From Nannochloropsis salina CCMP1776 (taxonomy: Eukaryota; Sar; Eustigmatophyceae; Eustigmatales; Monodopsidaceae): a stretch of DNA of 64,000 nucleotides. The stretch's first letter is position 1; each line of letters opens with the position of its first letter. The stretch covers positions 193,124-257,123 of the forward strand of contig SDOX01000122.1 in the NCBI GenBank assembly GCA_004565275.1, read 5' to 3'. This document shows positions 53,487-63,990 of this stretch, piece by piece. Position numbers and translations under genes: made by a program. Under the pieces are notes generated by a model that was given only the letters and a program-made list of their open reading frames with translations, made no database searches and was not told the DNA's origin.

Positions 53487-55720
53487 CTACGGTGCGCGCA
53501 TCCTCATCTCTTCCTCTTCATCCAAACGTCGCAGCGCACGCGTCTCAAAGGAGAAGGGCAAGTATCGAACCGCCACCCTCCCTCCCTCCCGCCCTCCCCC
53601 CACTCAAACTCATGCTCAGCCCCCTCCCTCCCTCCTTCCCTCCCTCCCTCCCCCCTCCCTCCATCCACCGCCTCACCACCCGCTGCTTCTCCACCGAGAG
53701 CCGCGGGACGATTGCGGCCATCAAATCTGGCGCGAAATCTTTATGATACCACCAACACATCCTCGGTAAGCTCACGCACCGACCCGCCCTCCCTCCCTTC
53801 CTCCCTCCCCCTCCCCCTCCTCCCTCCAACCGGCAACTCCTTGCCAGGGCCCATCGCATCATCATCTCCAACTGCTCCTCGAGGGCGTCGCGGGAGAAGA
53901 TCGGAACGGCGGGGACGGGCCCGCTGACCGAGCCGCAGTGCAGAGCAAAGTTGAGGCGGTAGTCGGGGCGGGAGGGAGGGAGGGAGGGAGGGTATTGGGT
54001 GGAAGGGAGGAGGAAGCGGAGGAGGGCCCCCCGGGGGCGGGGGCTGTGGGCGCGAAGGACGTTGTGTTCGATCTCCGCGAGGGAAAAAACATCCCCCGCT
54101 ACCGCCACGGCGGCCATGGAGAAGTACCCGCACCATTTTAAGCCGGAGGAGGAGGGCGGGGGTCCTAGGATGAGGCGGGCGAGGAGGATGGACAGATGGT
54201 ACAGGTTCAGGAACAAAGCACGTTTCGCCTTATCACCCTCCTCCTCCCCCTCCTCCTCCCCTTCCTCCTCCCCTTCCTCCTTTTCTTCCTCCTCCCCATC
54301 CTCCCTTCCTCCCTCCACCCTCCAGCCATCCCTCCTCCTCCTCCTCCCCCCTTCCCTCCTCCTCCTCCACCAGCCCTCCGAGAGCCTGACATGTTTCAGA
54401 GCTGCCGCGGCGTCGAGTAGAAGGACCAAATCCTCCGTTCCCGAGGAGGCATCCAGGGTGAAGGCAAATTCCAAGACGGAGGCGACCACCTCGCAGGGAT
54501 CCCGACTTTTCTCCACTTGTTCTCGGGTTTCTTGGGGGACGAAGATCCGCCGACCGTTTAAAATCAACCGTTCTCCCAGGGCCCATTGCGTGGGCGAGGC
54601 CAGAAAAGCTTCCGCTACCGTAGCCGTGGTGGAGGGAGGGAAGGAGGAAGGGGAAGAGGGGTGGGGGGCGAGGGTGGAGGAGGCGGTGACGGCGTAGGGG
54701 GACATGAGGCTGGGAGAGAGGGAGGGAGGGAGGAATGGCGGGACGAGGTGTGAGCGCATGAATGGTGTGGAAATAGCCATCATGACCAGCTCCCTTCCCC
54801 TCTACCCTCCTTCGTCCTCAGACGCCTCTCGAAGAATGAGAGCAGCCGTGCCTTTGACACTTAGTACACACCCTCCTTCCCTCCCTCCCTCCCTCCCTCC
54901 CTCCCTCCCTCCCTCCCTCCCTACTCTCGTCCGCTCGGGTCCGCGTTGATCGCCATCACCGCCTGAATCTCCGTCAGCCATGTGGCGGCGGATGATGAGG
55001 AGGGAAGAAGGAGGGTATAGACACGACCTAAGGTCTCCACGTCTATGAAGGCGAAGGAGGGGGGGAGGAAGGGGCAGCAGTCTTCTGCTGCGAGGAACTG
55101 AGGGAGGGAGGGAGGGAGGAAAGATGGTGGAGAGCCTGGGTCGTATATAGAACTCCCAAAGAACTCCCATCGGATCACGCCGTCCTCCCTCGCCACTCCC
55201 CCCCTCTCTCCTTTCCTCCTTCCCTTCCTCCCTCCCTCCCTCTCCACCTTGACGCTGAGGATATCACGAACGGGAATGGTAAGACGAGGGGAGGTACTGT
55301 TGCCCTTCTTGTTGAAGGAGGAGAGGAAGGGAGGGACCTGGGAGGGAGGGAAGGAGGATGCGGCGACACGTGAGTAGGGTCGCGTGGGCGAGTTCAAGGG
55401 CAACAACCAAGACACTGCATGCTATTTTCTTGCCAGTCGACCCTTCCCGCCCCCCTCCTCCCTCCCTCCCTCCCTCTCTCCCTCCCTCCTTCCGTACCGG
55501 CGCGCCCCCCCCCATACGAAACGAGAGAGAGACTCGACTCAGGCCCATCCACTCCTCCACCCACTGGACTTCACTCAGCGCGCGTGCCACGGGGCCTTGG
55601 TGGAGGAAGGGGGGGAGGGAGGGAGGGAGGGAGGGAGGGAGGGAGGGTTCAAGATGGCGGGTGTAGCACGGCGGCGAGGTCTGCCGACCGGAAAAGGAGG
55701 TGGAACAAGACATGTCTCTT
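53487..55720 (-). CDS. DUF547-domain protein with PH-like segment, 5' end unresolved
   Basis: Minus strand. The right part contains RLTIPVRDILSVKVE, GVIRWEFFGSS and FIDVETLGRVYTLLLP..WLTEIQAVM, which look like pieces of a PH-type lipid-binding fold. Leftwards comes a DUF547 domain: FLNLYHLSILLARLIL, WCGYFSMAAVAVAGDVFSLA then EIEHNVLR, YRLNFALHCGSVSGP, DALEEQLEMMM, WWYHKDFAPDL, and finally VRYLPFSFETR before a stop at 53489-53487. DUF547 is a thiol-enzyme-like fold (papain/transglutaminase relatives) of unknown role. Frames shift repeatedly in GREGG repeats, so exact exons cannot be fixed; donor-like and acceptor-like sites flank C/T tracts. The 5' part may not belong to the DUF1769 exon that lies next to it. 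Confidence 0.5.
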
Positions 55721-55759
55721 TTCGCCAAGCCCTCCCTCCCTCCCTCCCTCCCTCCCTAC

Positions 55760-56908
55760 CTTAAATCGACCTTGGACTTGAATGCAAAACCGACGTTGCT
55801 TCCTGTGGAACATATGGCGGTGGTGACGCGGTTCGGGCGGATCCGTGTCGTCATCGCGCAGGAGCAGGAGGAAAGCCCCCTGGAAGGTGCCCGTCTCGAT
55901 AGGGAGCGCGTGGCGGGTATTGGCGCGGACGTTCCGAGGCCGGGAGCAACGGAGGAGTTCGATGTTTAAGGTGGGGAACTCACTTCCTTCCTCCCCTTCC
56001 TCTTCCTCCTCGCTTCGTGGGCTCTCGGCCGCGACCGTCGGCCTTTTTTCGCCCCGTCCCTCCCCCTCTGCCCCTCCCTCCCCTTCATCCCTTCCTCCTC
56101 CTTCCCGTCCCCCCCCCTCTGCCCCTCCCTCCCCTCCGTCCCGGCCCTTCGCCTCAGTCGCTTCCCGAACACCTCGCGGGCCGTCTTGCACCTCCCCTCC
56201 CTCCCCTTCCTTCCTCCTCACGTCTTGCCGCACGACCTCCCCACCGGTCTGTGTCCGTTCCCTCCTCCAGCCACTGTCTTGGCCACCGGTATGCGCCTCG
56301 CCGAGCCTCAGGAAGAGGATTAAGCCGCCCTTTGGCGTACCCTCCTCGCCGCCATCCTCACGTCTTCTGTCTTCCCTTCCTTCCCTTCCTTCCTCATCGT
56401 ACTCCTTCCCTCCTCCTCGGCCGCCCCCCCATGGCACCAGCACCACTTTGCCCTTTTCTACCCCGCCATCTTCCACCTCCACGGCTGTGGCCCCCGCAGC
56501 AAGGCATTGCTGGGCTGTGTCAGAGGGATCGTGCACGGTCAACGAGACCGACACCAGGTTGTGGCTCTTCCCGACTGCATCCATGAGGGTCTCCCCGGAC
56601 AGAGACGCCCCTCGTCCATTGCCGCCTTCTCGCCCCGATGCCTGGCGAGACGCACACCAAGGCTTGAGCCCCAGCCGGGACCTCATGGCCCGCGTATCGA
56701 GGAGTTCCAGGATACGCCGTCCCCGTGAAGTCAAAACGCCAACCTGCCCTTCCTCCTTCGTCCCTGTCACGGCCAGCGCCAACTTCCCGGGGGCCAGACG
56801 GGCACGAAACAGGAAATCGGAGAGGTCGAAAAAGTCACAGGCATCTTCCACGACTAAGGCCGCTCCAGGGACGATCGAAGTGGTTGTCGGAGGTGGTTGA
56901 GTGTCCAT
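55760..56908 (-). CDS. first exon of a DUF1769 (Duc1, UPF0590) protein
   Basis: A 383-codon exon from ATG 56908 to a donor after lysine (GRFK, then GTAGGGAGGG). It begins MDTQPPPTTTSIVPG, has an acidic FFDLSDFLFRARLAPGKLAL segment, a charged middle, and ends PPEPRHHRHMFHRKQRRFCI then QVQGRFK, the N-terminal signature of DUF1769, a family reported at the cell cortex in fission yeast. What follows leftwards in the window does not continue this domain. Matching downstream exons (FGDDNNTTLPHITVPLF, TPAGEAPP, SMFLDFQTWRLV) instead appear at 63065-63990 on the same strand, separated by unrelated gene fragments. Confidence 0.5.
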
Positions 56909-57737
56909 ACCTTGGGGGGGCGGCCAAGGAGTTGCGATGACGCTCTTTGATGTTGGGGAGGGGGGAATAAATATGCTGCGAAAGGGTTTTTTCCCACTCT
57001 TTTTGTTCACTTTCTTTCGAGGAGAGACATGAGCTGCGCTGCATTGGTCATGTGGGATCGAAAAGGCGCGGAAGGTGTGAGTCTGGTGCTCCTTGAATGT
57101 GTATGGACGGATTGAACACAAGCACAAGACATGGAATTTACATGTCTCCTTGGTCACCAAAAAATCAGACCAAAAATGTCGGACGCCAGGACACCTACAA
57201 GACCACCTATCGCAGTTGCCGTACATCCATGAACGACATGCAAGAGTCAAACGCAAACCTGACCGCCCTATTTCGCATCCCCCCCCCGTCGAATGTGGGC
57301 GAGCGAGGTAGCCCTCTCGCACGTCTCGATTGTCAATGAGGTACCACCAAACATGCTTACGGCTCCACCCCCCCTGCACGTCACATCTACAGGCATTTTT
57401 AAGATCCTGCTCCACCACGTTTAAGCGTTCGTTCAAGTTTTGCAGTTGCCGGTGTGGCAACCGTGGAGGAGCACGCGTGTCGCGGCCCTAATAAGCGCCA
57501 CTAAAACGTACCACACCGTGTGGGCGATGGAGCACAATACACCCCAAGGGCCTTCCCAACACCCACTAAAAACCAAGCACAGCGTACCGCTGCTGACAAA
57601 AGCTGCAGGCTTGGCACTCGTGACCACCACGACATTGTTTTCCATGTCGGCATCCGCGGGTAGGGTAGACAGGCAGAGGGGAAGGGGGGCGCTTGCAACA
57701 TATACTCGCCACTTTCACGTGCGTGGCTGACGGGAAA
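56909..57737. promoter_or_regulatory. divergent intergenic region
   Basis: About 830 bases between two genes transcribed away from each other (DUF1769 exon and serine acetyltransferase part). No repeat tract and no break point here. No specific element recognised. Confidence 0.35.
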
Positions 57738-58756
57738 ATGGCTCCTTTACTTCTTTTTCCACACGGCACAGCCGCCATTGCTGATATCTACGCACGGACT
57801 GGCAGGGTCAGCATGGCGTGGTTGTGTCGCCCCCCCTGCCGGAGTCACATTCCCCCCCTTTCCTCTCCTCCGGTAATACCCTCACAAGGAGCTACTGGAA
57901 GTCAGGTCGTCCCTCCCCAGCACCTTGAAACGAAGCGGATAAGAGGAAGATGGACAGAAGGCATGCACGTGCTCTTTATGACGCGAAGCCGGGGGGGAAT
58001 GGGGAAAGGAGGGCAGGAACAGGGAGAGCCAGAAGGGAAGGGAGGAGGAGAAGGAGGAGGAAGAGGGGAGGGTGTGTGGGCTCAGAATCCGGCGCTGACA
58101 GGCAAGAACAGCAGCAGCAGTGTGGGCAGTCCGAGTCTGCTCGCTAGCGACCTGGCTTTCGGTGGGGTAGCAGGAAATAGTTTAGGGCCTGTCGCCAAGA
58201 CACTGGCCGGTAGCAGCCAGAGCCACGCTTCCCCTTCCTCCGTCCCTTCCTCCCCTTCCTCCCCTTCCTCTGCCCATTTCTCCAAGACCTTGGCTGCCCA
58301 GCAACGTCGTCAGAAGGCCAAGGACCAACGGATATTCAAAAAGATCGTTGACTCCCAAACCACGGCTGCGGTGCCGTTGCACCTCGGAGGGAGGGGGCGG
58401 GAAGAGGAGGACGTGATATGGGGGGAGATGAAGCGCGATGCAGAGATGGAGTGCCGAAAGGTGAGAGAGAAAGGAAGGAAGGGAGGGAGGGAGGGAGGGA
58501 TCAGCATGTGAATGAGGGGGCCCGATCTGGGGTTGGGAGCCTCCACGCATATCCCTAAGTCAGACCCCCCTCCCTCCCTCCCTCCCTCCCTCCCTCCCTC
58601 CTCCCTCAGGAACCCCTCCTCGTCTCCTACATGTACTGCTCCATCCTCAACCACAAGTCCTTGGAGCAGGCGGTAGCTTTCCACATGGCGACCAAGCTAG
58701 CCACGCCCTCCTTGATAGGCACCCAGATCGAGAGTCTCTTCGCCCAGTGCTTTGAG
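57738..58756 (+). pseudogene. serine O-acetyltransferase, N-terminal exons only
   Basis: Exons 57738-58460 and 58610-58756, joined in phase. The second half reads EEDVIWGEMKRDAEMECRK|EPLLVSYMYCSILNHKSLEQ then AVAFHMATKLATPSLIGTQI, the SATase N-terminal helical domain (W-x-x-I/M-x-x-[DE]-A, EP-L-x-S-x-L/Y-x-x-x-I-L). SATase makes O-acetylserine for cysteine synthesis. The catalytic left-handed beta-helix (hexapeptide repeats) that must follow is absent: after the donor at 58757 the sequence dissolves into (CCCT)n and the next coding exons belong to an apyrase. The first 190 residues are low-complexity and may contain a targeting peptide from MAPLLLF. The start is uncertain. Confidence 0.7.
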
Positions 58757-59242
58757 GTGGGCGGCCTTGACCCTCCCTCCCTCCCTCCTTCCTCCCTCCC
58801 TCCCTCCCTCCCTCCCTCCCGTGTCTCAGCGGATGCCTTCTCTCCTGGAGGCGTTAAGTCTGGCTTGCTGGCGTATCCCTCCTCCCTCCCTCCTTCCCGC
58901 TCTCCCTCCCTCCTTCCCTTTCCCCCTCCTTTCTTTTCTCCCTTCCCCGCTTTCCCTTCCTCCTCCAATCATATATGAGGCAATCCACACGTCTCAACCC
59001 CAACCCCCCCCTTCCTCCCTCCCTTTCTCCCTTCCTCCCTCCCTCCATCCCTCCCTCCCTCCCTCCCTCCCTCCCTCCCTTCCTTCCTCGGGTGATTGAT
59101 TGCACGCAGGCCAAGTTCTGGCCTTCCATCCATTCCTGACTCGCCTCCATAATTGCCCACTCCTTTCCTTGGTCCTCCTCCTCTCCCACCCTCCCTCCCT
59201 CCCTCCCTCCCTCCCTCCCTCCCTCCCTCCCTCCCTCCTTAG
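58757..59242 (+). repeat. (CCCT)n-dominated junction between SATase and apyrase exons
   Basis: Nearly 490 bases of CCCT/CCTT repeats with short interruptions. No exon of either flanking gene is recognised inside. The catalytic half of SATase and the N-terminal half of the apyrase should both have been here if the genes were whole. Confidence 0.8.
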
Positions 59243-60802
59243 GACGGATAAGGGGATGAAATTGGAGTGGGCGACTGTCAAGGACGACAAGCTGGTGCTG
59301 GGCTCGTTCGGGAAGGCGTACACCGCCCCAGGTGAGGGAGGGAGGGAGGCAGGAAGGGAGGCAGGGAGGGACGGAGGAGAGGAGGCAGGGAGGGAGAGGA
59401 AGGGAGAGAAGAATGGTCGAATGTGCCTCGCGTAAGGTAGCTTGACGCCTGCAAAGCTGTATGACTCGGTCTAAGGAACCTCCACGCGCTGATTCCCACC
59501 TTGCCCCCCTCCCTCCCCCCCTCCTCCCCCCCGCCCTCAGACGGGACCGTTTTGAACAGCAACAACCTGTGGGTGAACGTGTTGGACCCCACGGGGGCGA
59601 TCGAGCGACAGGACTGGAAGGACAACTACGAGAAGATACGGAAGGCCCTGGGGGCCGACGATCCCGTGCGTCTCCCCGCCCTCCCTCCCGCCCTCCCTCC
59701 CGCATTCCTTCCTGTCTGTCTTCCCTGACCTTCTCGACCCCTCGCTCTCTTTTCCTCCCTCCCTCCCTCCCTCCCTCCCTCCCTCCCTCCCTCCCTCAGG
59801 GGTATGTGATCCACGAGGCCGCCTGTTGGTCCCCCCTGCGGAGGGAATGGATTTTCCTGCCCCGGCGCGTCTCCTCCCTCCCTTACGACGAGGAGTTAGA
59901 CGAAAAGATGGGCAGCAACAAGCTCGTCATTGCCGATGAGTCCTTCAGTAAGGTACGTCGGGGTGAGAAAGGCACGGGCTCTTTCAGTCGCGCTTGCTCC
60001 CTGGCATTACTCTCCCTCCGCCACCCCTTCCGTTTTCTCCCTCTCCTGTTTCGACACATTCCACTGTGTCCTATCCATTTTCCTTCGCTACCGGTAGAAG
60101 GAGACCTCATCCCTTCCTTCCACTAGTCATCCTCTTTTTCTTCCCACCCTCCTTCACCGCCCTCCCTCCCTCCCTCACTCCCTCCCTCCCTCCCTCAGCT
60201 TCAAGTCCGAGACGTGGGCAAGATCACACCGGAGCGCGGCTTCTCCAGCTTTAAATTCCTCCCAGGATCCAGGGATACCGTCATACTTGCCCTCAAGAGT
60301 GTGGAGGAGGCAGCGACGGGAAAGCAGGTAGGGGCGGAGCGGAGGGGAGGGCAGAAGGAGTGAAGGGGGAAAAAAAGAGCAGCGGGCCCCAGGCCGTGAC
60401 CCTGTGGGCTATCGTTCGGGGTCTTTTCCCGCCTTTTTTGGCGGTGGTTGGCGCCACCTGCAGCTGCGTAGCTCACATGATTTGTCGTGGGTGTTTCTCG
60501 TACCTCAGTTTTTCATGCCAGCCTCCTCGGGACCATGGCTTTGCCCCACCGACGTTTCTCGTCCCTCTCTCTCTCTCTCTCTATCACTCTCCGTCATCTG
60601 ACATTCGTTATTTTTGTCCCTCCTGGTTTTACTTTTTGCCCGTCATGCTCATCTCGTCGTCCTTTTCTCGCCTCCGTTTTCCTTGCCGCCTTCATTTCAG
60701 GGCACTTACATCACCCTCTTTGATATTGATGGGGAGGTGCTTCTAGAAGAAACGCCCGTGCCCGGTAATTACAAATTTGAGGGGCTGGAATTTGTGTACT
60801 AG
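59243..60802 (+). pseudogene. CANT1-type calcium-activated nucleotidase (apyrase), C-terminal exons
   Basis: Five in-phase exons: 59243-59331, 59541-59665, 59800-59952, 60199-60327 and 60701-60802 (199 residues to the stop). They read KGMKLEWATVKDDKLVLGSF, NNLWVNVLDPTGAIERQDW, GYVIHEAACWSPLRREWIFL then PRRVSSLPYDEELDEKMGSN, GFSSFKFLPGSRDTVILALK, and YKFEGLEFVY at the end, in the exact order of CANT1/Apy-1 family proteins. These hydrolyse UDP/GDP in the secretory pathway. The first exon starts mid-codon and its upstream partner is not found. The introns begin G-rich and end in (CCCT)n. The N-terminal part of the propeller, with some Ca2+ ligands, is absent. Confidence 0.82.
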
Positions 60803-61139
60803 GGAGGGAGAGAGGATGGAAAAGATTGGAAAGAAGTGGAAAAAAGAACGTAAGCATACACCAAAAGTATTCAACCGTGCGGGAAAGAAATAGAAGGGAA
60901 GAGAGCAATATTCAACGGCGTCAAAGATCCCTCTATCGGAGCTTGGTGGCTCTCGGACTTTACCCGTACGTGTCGGTCGTTCAGTTTCATTTCGTTATAT
61001 TTCCCCCTCAAAATTGCCCCGTTCCAAATCCACCGTGCCTTCCTGTTTCTTGCGCTCTCCCTTCGCAACGACCCTCTTCCACATCTCGTCGAGCCTCCCT
61101 CCCTCCTTCCCTCCCTCCCTCCCTCCTTCCCTTCCTCCC
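60803..61139. other. tail-to-tail region, no gene seen
   Basis: About 340 bases between the apyrase stop and the stop of a minus-strand fragment; includes a C/T repeat at about 61096-61140. Confidence 0.45.
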
Positions 61140-61455
61140 TCAGGGCGCCTGGTGTGTCCGTCTTCTATATCGCCAAAAGCACAGGAGAAAGAGACCCCCT
61201 AGGAGAATACTCAGTGCCACACTCACCACCCTATGTTCTTCCCTCCCTCCCTCCCTTCCTCGCTCCCTCCCTCCCTCCCTCCCTCCCTCTCTGACCGTCC
61301 TCCTGAAAGCAACAAGCACCGTAGGTAGGGGATCCTTTCTCCAGTTTCGTGTAGCAGAGCCCCTCCGGACATTGGCCTGGTCGCGCACTGTTCCCCACGT
61401 CGGACAACTGGCACCGTCGGTGAGGGCAGTAGCCCATGGAGCGAGAGAGCTTGGC
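61140..61455 (-). CDS. C-terminal exons of a Cys-rich single-pass membrane protein
   Basis: Minus strand. After an acceptor-like CATCAG, a coding stretch reads TNFAKLSRSMGYCPHRRCQ, CPEGLCYTKLEKG and TYGACCFQED, with eight cysteines in about 45 residues, typical of a disulfide-bonded extracellular module. After a G-rich intron a last exon provides a membrane span (SILLGGLFLLCFW) and a basic tail RYRRRTHQAP before a stop at 61142-61140. Exact splice sites are ambiguous (two acceptors possible). The family is not recognised; a receptor-like surface protein is a guess. The N-terminal part was not found. Confidence 0.35.
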
Positions 61456-62492
61456 GAAGTTGGTGGCTGATGGGGAGGGAGGGAGGGAAGAGGAGGGTCA
61501 GGAAGGAGCGAAAAACAATGCGGGGGCAAGCATGGTATCAGGCTGTCTTTGCCTTCTTCCTGTGTGCTTTCATCTGTGCGTACCGGAGAGCCCCCTCAAA
61601 TGATCTCCCACATCCAGCGACCAGGTCACGTGGTAGGCGTCGTCGCAGCCCGGCCACTCGGAGGGGTCTACAGAGAGCGGGAAAAGAAGTCCACGAGGCG
61701 TCGGGCACCGTCTAGACAACATTTTGGGTGTCGTTCAAGAAAGGCAGTTTATGGTGATGGCGTTGGAAGAAATTTGCATCGGGCTCGAGAAGGCTGGGTC
61801 CTTGACCTACCTAACGTACGTCCCGGGCTTCTCAGAGGACATTTGATACAGTGAGACATCCCTCCATCGGTTTCTTCTGCCCTCTCCACGGTTATCCACG
61901 CTACCTCGCTCTCCCTCCAGGAGGGAAAAAGCGCCTCTCACGGCGGCACATGAGGACAAAAGGAGGAACGGGAGCAGGAAACGTGGGGAGGAGGTAATGC
62001 GGGCCCCGGCTGTTTTCTTACATGCTTCATGTTTGACGCCGGCCCTCCTGACCATCCCTGGACGTGGAGGCCGAAAAGAGTTAAGAATTTTTCTCAAAAA
62101 CAGCTTACTTCAGGACCTTGAGGCATCGCGCAGGAACAAGGCGTGCTGAAAAGCATGATATCGGGTTGCACCTCCAAGGTGGCACCTCGCCTACTCATGT
62201 CGAAGACTTGAAGAGGACTTTAAGGGGAAACATGACCTTATTCACGCCCCTTGCAATTGTGTGAGGTGCCATGACATTCCTGATATGCACGTCTTGTTTT
62301 GCCTGCGTGTACTTATTTCTGCATCTTACGAGCATTGATGCATAGGACTCATGACCTCCCTGGTCATGGCTTGGCGGGTGCGCGTGTCCTTGCCCGTCTT
62401 GATTGCCCCCTCCGCAGTCATTATGCCACGTAAAGGGCATTCTCACGTCCACGCACTACATCATTGACGTGCTTACCCTCATTTTCCAACAG
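61456..62492. other. head-to-head intergenic, no gene seen
   Basis: About 1 kb without (CCCT)n and without a supported frame. It could contain upstream exons of either neighbour. Confidence 0.35.
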
Positions 62493-63039
62493 GCATGGGC
62501 TCTTTTGGCCCTGGTCACAGTCCCTCTTCACGAGGGGCAAATAACGCGCTATCAGGTGCGTGGTCCCTCTCCAGGTTTTGAGTAATCAAGTTCCACGTAT
62601 TACCAAGTAGCTCAACCATCTTTCGGGCCTTCTCGTCTCCTTTCTTGCATTCTTTTTTTCCAGAGGCCCTCCCTAAGCACGTCGGTCTCTTGGGCCCCCG
62701 GGTTGTGGTGCAAAACACAGCATGGGTCTTCATGGGTAAGCGGGGCACATGCGCCATAAAAGTGCCGTGCCATCGCAGCATCTGGCGGTCCATTTCCCTC
62801 CTCCGACCGTAGGCGTGACGTTCTTGCTTGCTCATGTCACTGCGTCCCTTTCTCTTTTCTCCCTTTCTCCGTCCTTTACTGCAATGCATCCTCAGGGGTC
62901 TTCAGCGTCGCCTACTTGCTCTTTCAAAAGAAGCTCCTCCCTTTCAAGTACGCCCGCTTCGCTGCCAAGATATTTTTTTGGCCGACCATCCCCATCACCA
63001 TCCTGAACCGTTGGACGAATTATTGGACCGCAATTGACG
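62493..63039 (+). pseudogene. N-terminal exons of a possible PTPMT1-like phosphatase
   Basis: Three in-phase exons: 62493-62555 (AWALLALVTVPLHEGQITRYQ), 62666-62735 (ALPKHVGLLGPRVVVQNTAW, VFM) and 62896-63039 (VFSVAYLLFQKKLLPFKYAR, FAAKIFFWPTIPITILNRW, TNYWTAID). The F-x-PT-x-x-x...R...WW/NYW-x-x-D pattern precedes the catalytic domain in PTPMT1-type dual-specificity phosphatases (phosphatidylglycerophosphate or inositide phosphatases), but no CX5R site follows. After the donor at 63040 only about 25 bases of GGGA-rich sequence separate it from a minus-strand exon of another gene. The first exon and start codon are not identified. The family call is tentative. Confidence 0.35.
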
Positions 63040-63064
63040 GTGAGGGAGAAGGGAGGGAGGGGAC

Positions 63065-63990
63065 CAATCGCCAGGTCTGAAAGTCCAGGAACATGGAGTG
63101 GAAGCTGAGGGAGGGAGGAAGGAAGGGAGGGAGGGAGGGAGGGAGGGAAAGAGGGAGGGAGGAAGCTCTGAGTGGAGACGGCGTCCCTCCCGAACCCTGT
63201 TCTCTCGTCGGTCCCTTTCTCCTTTCTTTCTCCTTTCTTCTTCCCTATTCCTACTGCTTCCTCCCTCCCTCCCTCCTTTCTTCCCTCTCTTCCTCCCTCC
63301 ATCTTCCCCTTCCTCCCTTCCTCCCGACCTGAATGAGATGGTGGAGGTGGTGTCGAAGCGAGGGAGGGGGATTTTCCCCGCCCGTCGGGCTTTATCGGTC
63401 TCGGAGGTGACAAAATTAATCCCGAGAGGAGGCGGGGCTAAGAAAAAAATAGCGACACGAAAGCGGACGGGCAAGCGAGTGAACGTCGGAAAGAGGGGAG
63501 AAGGTAGGGAGGTAGGGAGGTAGGGAGGTAGGTAGGGAGGGAGGGAGGGAGGGGAGGGGAGGCTCATGTCCCGGGAATAATTGGCAAGCAAATGATGGAA
63601 GAAAAAGTGGAGTAGGGGAGGGAGGGAAGGAGGGAGGGAGCGAGGGAGGGGTACCTTCGCCGGCAGGGGTGATGATGAAGCTCTCCGCCGCGTGGAAGAG
63701 AGGTACTGTTATGTGAGGAAGGGTGGTGTTGTTGTCGTCACCGAAGCTAGGAAGGGAGGGAGGGAGGGAGGAAAGGAGGGAGAGAGGGGAAGGAGGGGAT
63801 GAATCGACGGAGGGGGCGGTGGCATGTGCACAGGGAGAAAGAGCGAAGAGCGTCGGCCCGAGGGAGGGAGGGAGGGAGGGAGGGAGGGAGGGAGGGAGGG
63901 AGACACCTGTGCTTCATGTCGGGATTTTATGGCGCGAACGAAGGCGAGGATCGTCTGGGCGAATCCTTTGGCCAGGAGGCCCAGCTCCAT
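63065..63990 (-). CDS. DUF1769 (Duc1) middle exons, running off the window edge
   Basis: Minus strand pieces: 63990-63907 (MELGLLAKGFAQTILAFVRA, IKSRHEAQ), 63746-63655 (FGDDNNTTLPHITVPLFHAA, ESFIITPAGE), 63437-63329 (APPPLGINFVTSETDKARRA to TTSTISF) and 63104-63065 (FHSMFLDFQTWRL). The last three join in phase; the first joins out of phase, so an exon or a base may be missing there. The order (SFGD..LPH..PL, TPxGExPP, FSFxSxxLDFxxW) follows my recollection of DUF1769. This is what should come after the GRFK exon at 55760-56908. It ends abruptly at the repeat next to 63065, beside an opposite-strand gene. Confidence 0.45.
63860..63901. repeat. (GGGA)n microsatellite
   Basis: About ten GGGA units, here at the 3' end of an intron of the minus-strand gene, so C/T-rich on its coding strand. 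Further shorter tracts lie at 63612-63645 and 63749-63790. Confidence 0.9.

Noticed and set aside
58854-59705. 283-codon minus-strand frame rich in GREGG
   Set aside because: Translation of (GGGA)n on the non-coding strand of the apyrase introns and exons.
62892-63413. 173-codon minus-strand frame as a gene
   Set aside because: It is mostly antisense of the better-supported plus-strand exon at 62896-63039 plus GGGA repeat; the convincing minus-strand exons nearby use other frames and splice sites.
63503-63560. GGTAGGGAGGTAGGG repeats as a telomere
   Set aside because: The unit is not TTAGGG, the run is short, and it is flanked by coding exons; it is a variant of the GGGA microsatellite.
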